Source of the DNA: DATBHM01 sp963772375
GTDB lineage: Bacteria > Actinomycetota > UBA4738 > JACQTL01
Assembly: GCA_963772375.1 (NCBI GenBank)
Contig: CAVYXG010000007.1
Coordinates: forward strand, 1 to 64,000
DNA: 64,000 nucleotides
Direction of reading: 5' to 3'
Position 1 is the first letter of the stretch. Every line of letters starts with the position of its first letter. Shown in pieces: positions 25,157 to 34,053 of the stretch. The translations under genes were made by a program, and so were the position numbers. The notes under the pieces are model-generated. The model saw nothing but the letters and a program-made list of their open reading frames with translations, was not told where the DNA came from and ran no database searches.

Positions 25157-26818
25157 TCAGCCCCAGGTGGCACCCTGCCAGGAATCGCTGGCCCAGACGC
25201 TCGTGGACCACGAGTTGCCACTCCACGTGTTGCCGGACCAGGTGTTGCCGGACCAGGTGTTCCCCGACCAGGTGTTGCCGCTCCACGTGTTGCCGGACCA
25301 GGTGTTCCCCGACCAGGTGTTGCCGCTCCACGTGTTCCCGGACCACGAGTTGCCGGACCACGAGTTGCCGGACCAGGCGACGCCGCTCCACGTGTTGCCC
25401 GACCAGGTGTTGCCGGACCACGTGTTGCCGTTCCAGACCCCGCCCGACCAGGTGTTCTCCGCGGCCATGCGGAGCGCCATCGCCACCGGCCGGTAGCGAT
25501 GGCCGAAGATGTCCTGATCGCCACGCAGGACGTCGCCATCGTCGCTCAAGTGGTTTCCGCCGCGTGACCCCTCGAGCGAGCCGATCCCCAACGCGGGGAG
25601 GGCGTTCTGGGTCCAACGGGGCAGCGGGGTGTCCAGGGCCTCGTCGAGATGGAGCTCGCCGCCGCCGATGGCCTGTGGCGGGCCGTCCACTCGGTAGCCC
25701 GTGCTCATCAGCAGCCGCTTGACCTGATCGGGCGTGGCTTCCGGGTACTTCTGCAGGATCAACGCCGCGGCTCCGGAGACCAATGCCGTGGACTCGGACG
25801 TTCCGCTCCCGCGGAAGTACCGGTCGTCGATCGCTCCGCCGGGGTTGTGCTGATCGATGTACGACCCGGGAACCCGAAGGCCCTGGAGGTGCGCGCCGGG
25901 GGCGAGGAGATCCACCCCCCTCGCGAGTCCCCCATCGGGCCATGGGGAGAACGACGCCACCTGGTCGTCCGCCATGCTCGCGGTCCCCATGGAGTCCGAC
26001 GAGCCGACCGCCATCAGCGTGGGGTCGAAGGCCGGATCGGCCAGCACGGGCGCGTTGCTCTCGTGGCTCTGGAACCCGAGGTTGCCCCCGGCGGCCACGA
26101 CCACGATCCCTTTCCGCCACGCCTGCTCCGCGGCGAACGCCAGTGGGTCCAGGAGATAGTGCTGCACGCCGTTCGTCCCGAAGGACAGGTTGAGGACCCG
26201 GATGTTCATCCCGTTGTCGTGGCGGTGCTGGATGACCCAGTTGATCGCCGCGATGACCTGGGACACGTCGACGGCCCCGTCTGCGTCGCCCACCTTCACG
26301 CTCACGATCCGCGCGTCGGGCGCGACGCCCCGGTACGCGGAAGGCGGCGCGCTCGAGTAGGGGGTCGTGAGCGTCGGGTCGTGGCCGGCGATGAGGCCGG
26401 CCATGAACGTCCCGTGCCCATTGGCGTCGAGCCTCGTGAGGTTGGGCGCCTGCGACTCGAGCGACAGGTCGGGCCCGTAGATGATCTTGTTCGGCCCGTC
26501 CAGGCCCGGAACCGGCGTCACCCCCGTGTCGATGAGGGCGACGTCGACGCCCGCCCCCGTGGAGCCGGCGTCCCACCAGGCGGCCGCACCGGAGTACAGC
26601 GTGGTGTTGTACATCGAGTTCATGTCGGTGGCGGGGTCGTAGGTCGCGGCCCCCGCCGGCGTGGCGACCACGGCCATCCCGGAGACGGCGAGCACTGCAC
26701 TCGCGACCGTCGTGGCGGCCACACGGCGGACGAGTCGTCGTCCGAACCGGGGTCGGCGGGCCGCGGGCCGCATCGCGGCGCCGTGGCTTCCGGACCGTCG
26801 GGGCTCGATGTCGTCCAT
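25157..26818 (-). CDS. Subtilisin-family serine protease with NTWSG pentapeptide-repeat tail
   Basis: A 553-residue secreted S8 protease. A basic N-terminus and a hydrophobic signal (VASAVLAVSGMAVVATPAGA) lead into the catalytic domain, with D97 (LIDTGV), H135 (NGHGTFMAG) and S341 (GTSESTALVSG). After about 40 linker residues the C-terminal 100 residues are about 20 pentapeptide units of the form (N)(T/S)WSG. The minus-strand ATG at 26818 has GGGGAG 11 bases upstream; ATGs at 26827 and 26899 are alternatives. Similar NTWSG tails occur on actinobacterial subtilases, probably as a surface-attachment or beta-structured module. The role is inferred. Confidence 0.85.
   Translation of the reverse strand: MDDIEPRRSGSHGAAMRPAARRPRFGRRLVRRVAATTVASAVLAVSGMAVVATPAGAATYDPATDMNSMYNTTLYSGAAAWWDAGSTGAGVDVALIDTGVTPVPGLDGPNKIIYGPDLSLESQAPNLTRLDANGHGTFMAGLIAGHDPTLTTPYSSAPPSAYRGVAPDARIVSVKVGDADGAVDVSQVIAAINWVIQHRHDNGMNIRVLNLSFGTNGVQHYLLDPLAFAAEQAWRKGIVVVAAGGNLGFQSHESNAPVLADPAFDPTLMAVGSSDSMGTASMADDQVASFSPWPDGGLARGVDLLAPGAHLQGLRVPGSYIDQHNPGGAIDDRYFRGSGTSESTALVSGAAALILQKYPEATPDQVKRLLMSTGYRVDGPPQAIGGGELHLDEALDTPLPRWTQNALPALGIGSLEGSRGGNHLSDDGDVLRGDQDIFGHRYRPVAMALRMAAENTWSGGVWNGNTWSGNTWSGNTWSGVAWSGNSWSGNSWSGNTWSGNTWSGNTWSGNTWSGNTWSGNTWSGNTWSGNTWSGNSWSTSVWASDSWQGATWG
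25211..25450 (-). repeat. 15-bp tandem repeats encoding the NTWSG tail
   Basis: Sixteen consecutive 15-base units encode (N)(T/S)WSG. A higher-order 45-base block of three units occurs twice in succession within about 25241-25330, a sign of recent unequal crossing-over or slippage. Length variation between strains is likely. Confidence 0.85.
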
Positions 26819-27030
26819 CTCGTCCATATCTCCCCTGGGTGTTCGCGCATACCTCGGCCGCGTACCGAGAACTATCGGGGACGAAGGTGAGCCACTCATC
26901 GGGCATCGGGGTCGAGTTCATCCACCGATCGGATCGAAAGCGACGTGCTGGGGGGTGAGGGATCCGCGCCGCGCCCGGCCTAGGGCCGACGCCGCGGGTC
27001 CCCCGAAGAGCCGACGGAAGCCGACACCGA

Positions 27031-28947
27031 TCAGGACAGACGGGCGGCGATCTTCTTGGCGGCCCTGTTGGCGATGCCGTAGATCGTGAGCATGGGGTTG
27101 ACGCCGGAGGCGGTGGGAAACGCCGACGCGTCGGCCACGAACAGGCTCTTCACCTCGTGGGTCTCGTTGTTCGCATCGATCGCCGACGTCGCGCGGTCGA
27201 CCCCCATCCGGCACGAGCCCATCTGGTGGAAGGACACACCGGTCACCTTGCCCCGCAGTCCGGTCGAACGGAGCTCGGCCGCCCACCGGTCGTGCGCGCC
27301 CGGTCCCGGCCGGTACTGCAGCGGCGGAGCGTGCAGGGTGAACAGCTCGCGGGCGCCGGCCGCCTCCATGACCTGCCCTGCGGCGACCAGCCCGTCGACG
27401 ATGCGGCGTTCGTCGTCTGCGGTCAGCCGGTACCGCACCGCCGGCGAGCCGTCGCGGCTCACCGTGATCCGCCCCTCGGTCCGGTCGCGCGGGAGCACCG
27501 CGCAGAACCCCAGCCGGGAGAAGCTCCCCATCAGCTCGCGGTGCTGGGCGGCCGACACCCACGGCATCGCGCTTGAACCGAGCCCCGGGTGGATCGGCAC
27601 CGTCTCGAAGATGGGCCCGTAGCCGCCGTCCCGGTCGCGCAGCTGCCGCGAGTACCGCGCCTGCAGCGTCCCGGTCCACATCCGGACGTCCTCGTCGAAC
27701 ACGCCGAAGGTCGCGAACCCCGGGTGGAGGTGGAGGTGGCGGCCGACCTCGCCGTCCAGGCCCGACCGCAGCAGCAGCGCCGGCGTCTCGATCGCGCCGG
27801 CGGCCGCGACCACGGCCTTCGCCCGCACGTGGACCTGGTGGCCGTTCACGTACGCGCCGACGCCGTGCGCCTTCCCGTCGCGGACGAACACCTTTCGCAC
27901 GTCGGCGTGCACCAGGATCCGGGCGCCGGCCGCCGAGGCGTCCTGGAGGAACGTCCGGGACGTCGACTGCTTGGCCCCCACGCGGCATCCGAACCCGCAG
28001 TACCCGCACTGGTCGTCCTGCGTGCAGCCCCGGACCGCGCGCGGCAGCACGTCGACGTCCCATCCGAGCTTCTGGAGGCCCTCCTCCATCAGCTCGTCGC
28101 GGCGACCGGGCCGAACCGAGTCGGTGTTCACGTTCACCCGCTTCGCGACCTCGTCGAGCGACTCGGCGAACTCACCGTCGGAGAACGCCCCGATCCCCGT
28201 CTGCCGCGTCCACTCCTGGAGCACGAACTCGGGCGTGTGGAACGAGGTCGTGTAGTTCACGACGGTCCCGCCGCCCAGCGTCGAGCCGGCGACGATCAGG
28301 ACGCCGAGGTCCGTGGTCGTGAGCGCCGCGCCGTACAGGTACATGTCCGAGACGGCCGGCGACTCGAGATGGTCGAAGCTCGCCTCGGTCCGCATCCCGC
28401 CCCGCTCGAGGACGATCACGTCGAGGCCGGCGCGGGCCAGCCCGGCGGCCACGCACCCGCCGCCGGCGCCCGATCCGACGACGACCACGTCGCACCGGAG
28501 CTCCTCCGGCTCGGTGATCTCGACGAGGTTGAGCGCCGGCGGATCGACGGGGTCGGCCGTGTCCAGCGGGCCCGGGTAGCCGATCCGCGTCCACTCGTCG
28601 CCGGGAAACCCGTACAGGGCGGCCGTCGCGAGCGCGATCACCGCCGTGGCCAGCTGCCGCTTCGCGGGAACCCGGCTCCGCAGCAGGGCCTGGAGGAGTC
28701 GTTCCGCCTGATCGGGAGCCAGGCCAGATACCGGCGTCCGCCGACCGGTCAGCGCGAGCGCGCCGGCGGGTGTGTCGAGCGAGCCGAGCGCGCCCGTCAG
28801 CTTCTTCGCGACCGGTGCGGGGAACTCGTCGAGCTTGGCGCGCATCCGGCCCGGGACCTCGTCCACGTATCCCTCGCCGAGTGCCCCATGGGCGAGCGCA
28901 GCCAGCACTCCGGTCAGATCGCGCTGGCGACGACGCCTCCTCGCCAC
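27031..28947 (-). CDS. GMC-family FAD oxidoreductase (long-chain alcohol oxidase-like)
   Basis: A 638-residue protein. A 150-residue helical N-terminal region precedes the FAD-binding Rossmann motif (VVVGSGAGGGCVAAGLARAG). The GMC features are AGSTLGGGTVVNY, a cysteine cluster CTQDDQCGYCGFGC, the second signature AGAIETPALLLRSG, and the C-terminal SFHQMGSCRMG and NPMLTIYGIANRAA. Fusion of a helical N-domain with this GMC core is typical of long-chain fatty alcohol oxidases. The cysteine cluster may hold a metal or Fe-S centre. The start is a GTG preceded by GGGAGTAGG. The substrate is inferred. Confidence 0.8.
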   Translation of the reverse strand: MARRRRRQRDLTGVLAALAHGALGEGYVDEVPGRMRAKLDEFPAPVAKKLTGALGSLDTPAGALALTGRRTPVSGLAPDQAERLLQALLRSRVPAKRQLATAVIALATAALYGFPGDEWTRIGYPGPLDTADPVDPPALNLVEITEPEELRCDVVVVGSGAGGGCVAAGLARAGLDVIVLERGGMRTEASFDHLESPAVSDMYLYGAALTTTDLGVLIVAGSTLGGGTVVNYTTSFHTPEFVLQEWTRQTGIGAFSDGEFAESLDEVAKRVNVNTDSVRPGRRDELMEEGLQKLGWDVDVLPRAVRGCTQDDQCGYCGFGCRVGAKQSTSRTFLQDASAAGARILVHADVRKVFVRDGKAHGVGAYVNGHQVHVRAKAVVAAAGAIETPALLLRSGLDGEVGRHLHLHPGFATFGVFDEDVRMWTGTLQARYSRQLRDRDGGYGPIFETVPIHPGLGSSAMPWVSAAQHRELMGSFSRLGFCAVLPRDRTEGRITVSRDGSPAVRYRLTADDERRIVDGLVAAGQVMEAAGARELFTLHAPPLQYRPGPGAHDRWAAELRSTGLRGKVTGVSFHQMGSCRMGVDRATSAIDANNETHEVKSLFVADASAFPTASGVNPMLTIYGIANRAAKKIAARLS

Positions 28948-29460
28948 GGCCGAATCCTACTCCCGGGTAGGAAATCCGCTCCGACCGGGTCGGCTACGAT
29001 CCCGGTCCGGCGGAGGGCCGGTGGCCGGAACGCGTGTACCACGACGCCCAGGAATCCTCACGATGTGCGGTCGCCGCTCGGCGGTGCCGACGCCGCCATC
29101 CTCGACCAGCCCGTGATCCGGGCGATCGCCGAGCACCGCGCGGAGAACCGCGCGGCCACGGTTGGGGCGCCGTAGAAGGCCCCTCCTGGGGGACCGTCCA
29201 GCCGAGGATCAACTGCGTCAGGGCCGCCGGGTGACGCCGCGGTCGACCAGCGCCCGACGCCCGACGAGCACCGCGAGGTCGAGGCTCGAGATCTCGCTGA
29301 ACGCCCCCTGCCACCGGGCGAACGGCGACGAGAACAACCCTCCGAGGGGATGTGGGCGCGCTCGTACCTCACGGACCGCAAGTTGGCGCATCCGGCCCTC
29401 GCAGGAACCTCCAAGGACGGCCACAGTTCGATCCAACGCCCGGGCGCGATCGTTGCCGGC
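28948..29460. other. 513-bp stretch with no supported gene
   Basis: This lies between the divergent GMC oxidoreductase and the glycosyltransferase. I looked for a small gene, tRNA or hairpin. Only short frames without ribosome sites and a stray GTTCGATCC (29429-29437) that lacks a flanking stem were found. It presumably holds the two divergent promoters, but no clear -35/-10 pair stood out. Confidence 0.4.
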
Positions 29461-30741
29461 ATGACGACGACGACGGCACGACCCACCCCCGGCGTCCCGT
29501 CCGGATCCGAGGCCCTCGCAAACCGCATGGAGGTGCCCGCCGCCCCGGACGTCGAGATCGTGGTCCCGGTGTTCGACGAGGAGGCGGATCTCGCCCGGAG
29601 CATCCGGCTCCTGCACTCGTTCCTGCGAACCTCGTTCCCGTTCTCGTTCCGGATCACGATCGCGGACAACGCGAGCGGAGACGGCACGTGGGACGTCGCC
29701 CGGTCGCTGGCGGACGGCATCCCCGGCGTCCGGGCGGTCCGCCTCGATGAGAAGGGCCGGGGCGGGGCCCTCCATGCCGTGTGGTCGGCGAGCGACGCGG
29801 CCGTCCTCGCGTACATGGACGTCGACCTGTCGACCGACCTCGCGGCGCTCCTCCCGCTGGTGGCCAGTGTGCTCTCCGGGCACAGCGACCTGGCGATCGG
29901 CACGCGGCTGTCCCGATCGGCGAGGGTCGTCCGGGGGCCGAAGCGCGAGCTGATCTCGCGGTGCTACAACCGGCTGCTCCGGACGGCCCTCTCCGCGCGG
30001 TTCTCCGACGCCCAGTGCGGGTTCAAGGCGATCCGCGCCGACCGCGCCCGGTCGCTGCTGCCGCTCGTGCACGACACCGGGTGGTTCTTCGACACGGAGC
30101 TGCTCGTGCTGGCCGAACGCGCGGGCCTGCGAATCCACGAGGTGCCGGTCGACTGGGTGGACGACCCGGACTCGCGCGTCGACGTCGTGGCGACCGCGGT
30201 CGCCGACCTGAAGGGCGTCGCCCGGCTCGCCCGCGGCCTCGCGACCGGCCGGATCCCGGTGGCGGCGCTGCGGAAGGAGCTGGAGGGAACGCCGGCGGCC
30301 CGGAGGCCGCCGGGGTTCACCGGGCAGGTCGCCCGGTTCGCGGCGATCGGCGTGGCGAGCACGGCGGCCTACCTGGCGCTGTTCCTCGCCCTGCGAACGA
30401 CCATGCCGGCGCTCGTCGCGAACGCGGTCAGCCTGTTGGTGACCGCGGTGGCGAACACGGCGGCCAACCGCCGGTGGACGTTCGGCGTGCGCGGTCCGGA
30501 TGCGATCGGCCGCCACCACACCCAGGGGTTGCTCGTGTTCGTCGCCGCGCTGGCCATGACGACCGGCTCGCTGGCCGCCCTCCGGGCGATCGACCCGTCG
30601 CCTCCCCGTGCTGTGGAGCTCGCCGTGCTGGTCGCCGCGAACCTCGCCGCAACCGTGGTGCGGTTCGGCCTGCTCCGGACGTGGGTGTTCCGCGCGCACC
30701 GGCGCGGTCCCGTCGGTGCCGACGCGGGAGGCGCAGCATGA
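29461..30741 (+). CDS. GT2 glycosyltransferase fused to a GtrA-like membrane domain
   Basis: A 426-residue protein. Residues 28-250 are a family-2 glycosyltransferase of the dolichyl-phosphate sugar synthase type (EIVVPVFDEEADL, the ADNASGDGT nucleotide loop, AYMDVDLSTD). The C-terminal 130 residues are a GtrA-like domain with four membrane helices (FAAIGVASTAAYLALFLAL, NTAANRRWTFGV). Family members charge a polyprenyl phosphate with a sugar and flip it across the membrane. The ATG at 29461 has no good ribosome site; an in-frame ATG at 29350 is the alternative. The stop overlaps the next start (ATGA), linking donor synthesis with the GT39 enzyme. Confidence 0.85.
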   Translation: MTTTTARPTPGVPSGSEALANRMEVPAAPDVEIVVPVFDEEADLARSIRLLHSFLRTSFPFSFRITIADNASGDGTWDVARSLADGIPGVRAVRLDEKGRGGALHAVWSASDAAVLAYMDVDLSTDLAALLPLVASVLSGHSDLAIGTRLSRSARVVRGPKRELISRCYNRLLRTALSARFSDAQCGFKAIRADRARSLLPLVHDTGWFFDTELLVLAERAGLRIHEVPVDWVDDPDSRVDVVATAVADLKGVARLARGLATGRIPVAALRKELEGTPAARRPPGFTGQVARFAAIGVASTAAYLALFLALRTTMPALVANAVSLLVTAVANTAANRRWTFGVRGPDAIGRHHTQGLLVFVAALAMTTGSLAALRAIDPSPPRAVELAVLVAANLAATVVRFGLLRTWVFRAHRRGPVGADAGGAA

Positions 30742-32822
30742 GCGCCGCCGTCACCGACCGCGTCGAGCACCGCGCGGCTCCTTTGCCGCCCGCGCCGCTC
30801 GTTCATGACCCATGGTGGCGCCGCGCCGTCCGAGGCCGGGCGGACGACCCCGCGTGGGCCCGCCCCGCGCTCCTGGGGCTGCTGGCGCTGACCGCCCTGC
30901 TGTACCTGTGGGACCTCGGCTCGTCCGGCTGGGCGAACAGCTTCTACTCGGCCGCCGTCCAGGCCGGAACGAAGTCGTGGAAGGCGTTCTTCTTCGGGTC
31001 GTTCGACTGGTCGAACGCGATCACCGTCGACAAGCCGCCCGCGTCGCTCTGGGTGATGGAGCTCTCCGCTCGGGCCTTCGGCGTGAACTCCTGGAGCATC
31101 CTCGTCCCCCAGGCGCTCGAGGGTGTGGCCGCCGTGGGGTTGCTGTACGCGACGGTCCGGCGGCACTTTTCTCATGGCGCCGCGCTGATCGCCGGGGCCG
31201 TGATGGCGCTCACGCCGGTCGCGGTGCTGATGTTCCGGTTCGACAACCCGGACGCCCTGCTCGTGCTGCTGCTGGTCGGCGCGGCGTACGCGCTGACGCG
31301 TTCGCTGGAGCACGCCCGGACCGGGTGGTTGGTGACGGCGGGGGCGCTGGTGGGGTTCGCATTCCTGGCGAAGATGCTGCAGGTGTTCGTCGTGGTGCCG
31401 GGATTCGCCCTGGTGTACCTCGTCGCCGCGCCGGCCCATCTGCGTCGGCGGTTGTGGCAGACGCTCCTGGCGGGCGTCGCGATGATCGCCGCCGCCGGGT
31501 GGTGGGTGGCCATCGTCACGCTGTGGCCGGCGTCGGCCCGGCCGTACATCGGCGGCTCCCAGCACAACAGCGTGCTCGAGCTGGTGTTCGGCTACAACGG
31601 GCTCGGACGGCTCTCCGGGAACGAGACCGGCAGCGTCGGCGGAGGCCCCGGCGGCGCGGGCGGGTCGGGTATGTGGGGGCCCACCGGCTGGTGCCGGATG
31701 TTCAACTCGCAGTTCGGCGGTCAGGTCGCCTGGCTGATCCCGGCGGCGCTGATCTCGATGGTCGCGCTGCTGTGGTTCTCGCGACGGGCGTCGCGGACCG
31801 ATCGCCGCCGCGCCGCGGTCCTCCTGTGGGGGTCGTGGCTGGTGGTGACCGGGCTGGTGTTCAGCTTCGCCAGGGGCATCATCCACCCCTACTACACGGT
31901 GGCCCTGGCGCCGGCGATCGGGGCGCTCGTGGGAATCGGTGCGGTCACGATGTGGCGGAACCGCGACCGGCGTGCCGCGCGCGCGGTGCTGGCTGCGGCG
32001 GTCGCGGGGACCGCGGTGTGGTCGTACGTGCTGCTCGACCGGAGCCCCTCCTGGCTGCCGGGGCTCCGGACGCTGGTGCTGGTGGCCGGACTCGCGGCTG
32101 CGGTCGGGCTCCTGATGACGAACCGCCGGGCGCCGCGGATGGTGGCCGTGCCTGTGGCAGTCGCGGCGCTCGTGGCGGGCCTGGCCGGGCCCGCCGCGTA
32201 CGCCCTGGACACGGCAGCGACCCCCCACACGGGGGCGATCCCGTCGGCCGGCCCCGCCGTCGCCGACGCCCGGGGATTCGGCCGGCCGGGCGGGTTGGCC
32301 GGCCCTGGACCGGGCGGGTTCCCGGGGGGCGGCGGGTTCGGCCTTCCGGGCGGGAACGGGATCCCCGGTGCGCCGCCCGGATCGGGCGGCGGGCTCAGCC
32401 CGGGGGGCGGGTTCCGTCCAGGCGGGATCGGGCCCGGCGGCGGTGGCGGCCTGGGCGGGCTGCTCGACGCCGGCACGCCGAGCCGGGCGTTGACCAGGCT
32501 GCTCCGGCAGGACGCCCGCTCGTACGACTGGGCGGCCGCGACCGTCGGGTCGAACGGCGCGGCCGGGCTGCAGCTCGGGTCGGACGAACCCATCCTCGCA
32601 GTGGGCGGGTTCAACGGCAGCGATCCGTACCCGACGCTGGCGCGGTTCGAGGCCATGGTCCGCGCCGGCCGCATCCACTGGTTCGTCGGCGCGGGCGGGT
32701 TCGGCGGACAGATGGGCGGGAGCCGCTCGAGCGACCGGATCGCGGAGTGGGTGCAGTCGAACTTCACCGCGCGGACGGTTGGCGGCGTGACCGTGTACGA
32801 CCTCACGCGGCTTGCGACATGA
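30738..32822 (+). CDS. GT39/ArnT-type membrane glycosyltransferase
   Basis: A 694-residue protein with about 11-13 membrane helices. The PMT/ArnT signature is present: a DKPP motif after the first helix (AITVDKPPASLWVM) and the acidic FDNPDAL segment. These enzymes transfer a sugar from polyprenyl phosphate to an outside acceptor. A Gly/Pro-rich stretch (about 515-575) separates the membrane part from a C-terminal outside domain of about 110 residues. It is coupled by ATGA to the GT2-GtrA gene, the presumed donor synthase. The acceptor is unknown. Confidence 0.85.
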   Translation: MSAAVTDRVEHRAAPLPPAPLVHDPWWRRAVRGRADDPAWARPALLGLLALTALLYLWDLGSSGWANSFYSAAVQAGTKSWKAFFFGSFDWSNAITVDKPPASLWVMELSARAFGVNSWSILVPQALEGVAAVGLLYATVRRHFSHGAALIAGAVMALTPVAVLMFRFDNPDALLVLLLVGAAYALTRSLEHARTGWLVTAGALVGFAFLAKMLQVFVVVPGFALVYLVAAPAHLRRRLWQTLLAGVAMIAAAGWWVAIVTLWPASARPYIGGSQHNSVLELVFGYNGLGRLSGNETGSVGGGPGGAGGSGMWGPTGWCRMFNSQFGGQVAWLIPAALISMVALLWFSRRASRTDRRRAAVLLWGSWLVVTGLVFSFARGIIHPYYTVALAPAIGALVGIGAVTMWRNRDRRAARAVLAAAVAGTAVWSYVLLDRSPSWLPGLRTLVLVAGLAAAVGLLMTNRRAPRMVAVPVAVAALVAGLAGPAAYALDTAATPHTGAIPSAGPAVADARGFGRPGGLAGPGPGGFPGGGGFGLPGGNGIPGAPPGSGGGLSPGGGFRPGGIGPGGGGGLGGLLDAGTPSRALTRLLRQDARSYDWAAATVGSNGAAGLQLGSDEPILAVGGFNGSDPYPTLARFEAMVRAGRIHWFVGAGGFGGQMGGSRSSDRIAEWVQSNFTARTVGGVTVYDLTRLAT

Positions 32823-33900
32823 TGGCCGGACGAAGCCGACGACTGAACCGTTCACCGACGTCGCGATCCGGCGGCGCCGGGTCGCGTCGCAGCTGCTCCA
32901 TCGCCCGAAGCGCTCGGGGCCGGCCGCCCTGGTCCGGCACCTCACCGGCGTGCAGGCACAGGTGCCGCCGGCCGCGGCCCTCGCGCTCCGGGCACGGGCG
33001 GAGGGCATCACCGCGACCGGCGTCGACCGCGCACGAGTCCGAACGCGTTCGATCGTCCTCACGTGGGCCATGCGCGGGACGCTCCACCTGATCTCCGCAG
33101 CCGACCTCGGGTGGCTCGTGCCCCTCACGACCGAGCCCCGCCTGTCCAATGCCCGGCGCCGGCTCCGTCAGCTGCGGGTGCGGCCGGGCGACGAGGACCG
33201 GGCCGTTCGGCTGATCGAGCGGGCGCTCGGGCGCGACGGGCCCTTGCCCCGCGCCGAGCTCGCGGAGCGCCTCCAGCGGGCGGGGATCCAGACCGAGGGA
33301 CAGGCCATCGCCCATCTGGTGTGGTTCGCCGCGGCGGGGGCCACCGTCTGCCGGGGCCCGGACCGCGATGGAACACCGACGTTCGTGCTGGTTCGGGACT
33401 GGCTCGACGGGACGCCCGTGGACCTGGAGCATGACGCGGCGCTCGCCGAGCTGGCCGTCCGGTACCTCCGCGCGCACGCGCCAGCCACCCCGGCCGACCT
33501 CGCCGCGTGGTCGGGACTGCGGGCGGGGGACGCGTCGCGGGCGTGGCGCTCGATCGCGCCGAAGCTCCTGGAGACGCCGACCCGCCGCGGCCCGATGTGG
33601 TCGCTGCGGTCGTCCGGCGCGGACGAACCCGAGGACGTGGTTCGTCTGGTGCCGTCGTTCGACGAGTTCCTGCTGGGCTGGAAGGACCGCGACCTCGCCG
33701 CGTCGGCGGCCGACTGGCGGCGCATCAACCGCGGCGGCGGGTGGCTGCACCCCGTCCTCCTGGTCGACGGTCGCGCCGCGGGCACCTGGCGCCGTGCGGA
33801 CGCCGGCCAACCGGAGGTCCTCCCCTTCCGGACGGTGCCCCCGAGGGTCCGGGCCGCGATCGCCCGCGAGACGGCGGACGTCGCCCGGTTCGGCGCATGA
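32812..33900 (+). CDS. Winged-helix DNA-binding protein, AlkZ-like (HTH_42)
   Basis: A 362-residue protein of the winged-helix superfamily that includes the AlkZ DNA glycosylases. It has the QAQ segment (LTGVQAQVPPAAALALRAR) near residue 48, the RGTLHLISAADLGWL region, LPRAELAERLQRAG, and the late LVPSFDEFLLGWKDR. In AlkZ the QxQ motif is catalytic; here the sequence reads QAQ. The only in-frame start near the domain is a TTG at 32812 that overlaps the glycosyltransferase stop by 11 bases, suggesting coupling. A DNA-repair role is inferred, and no direct tie to the glycosyltransferases is evident. Confidence 0.7.
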   Translation: MRHDGRTKPTTEPFTDVAIRRRRVASQLLHRPKRSGPAALVRHLTGVQAQVPPAAALALRARAEGITATGVDRARVRTRSIVLTWAMRGTLHLISAADLGWLVPLTTEPRLSNARRRLRQLRVRPGDEDRAVRLIERALGRDGPLPRAELAERLQRAGIQTEGQAIAHLVWFAAAGATVCRGPDRDGTPTFVLVRDWLDGTPVDLEHDAALAELAVRYLRAHAPATPADLAAWSGLRAGDASRAWRSIAPKLLETPTRRGPMWSLRSSGADEPEDVVRLVPSFDEFLLGWKDRDLAASAADWRRINRGGGWLHPVLLVDGRAAGTWRRADAGQPEVLPFRTVPPRVRAAIARETADVARFGA

Positions 33901-34053
33901 ACCGGCAACTCCGCGGACCGCGCCGCCCGGACGGGGCCGCCCGAGCACCGACGGGTCGAGCGACCCCCGGGGCGGGGGACCATCGCCCCAGTTGCCCTCA
34001 CGAGCCTCCCCCGCATGCTCCTCGCAGGGAGCGATCCGAGGGGACGTGCCGAG

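Noticed and set aside
25211..25450. Regular short repeats considered as a CRISPR array
   Set aside because: The 15-base units are directly adjacent without spacers and encode a protein repeat; no cas genes are present.
25098..25496. Plus-strand frame with HVLPDQVLPDQ repeats
   Set aside because: It is the antisense reading of the NTWSG repeats of the subtilase gene, which has an intact catalytic triad.
21301..25722. Plus-strand open frame of 1,473 codons
   Set aside because: It runs antisense through four well-supported minus-strand genes and has no recognisable domain.
29042..29175. Plus-strand frame end reading AAILDQPVIRAIAEHRAENRAA
   Set aside because: It looks protein-like but has no start codon with a ribosome site and extends back antisense through the GMC oxidoreductase gene.
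29425..29440. GTTCGATCC resembling a tRNA T-loop
   Set aside because: The five bases on each side do not pair, and no acceptor, D or anticodon arm can be drawn upstream.
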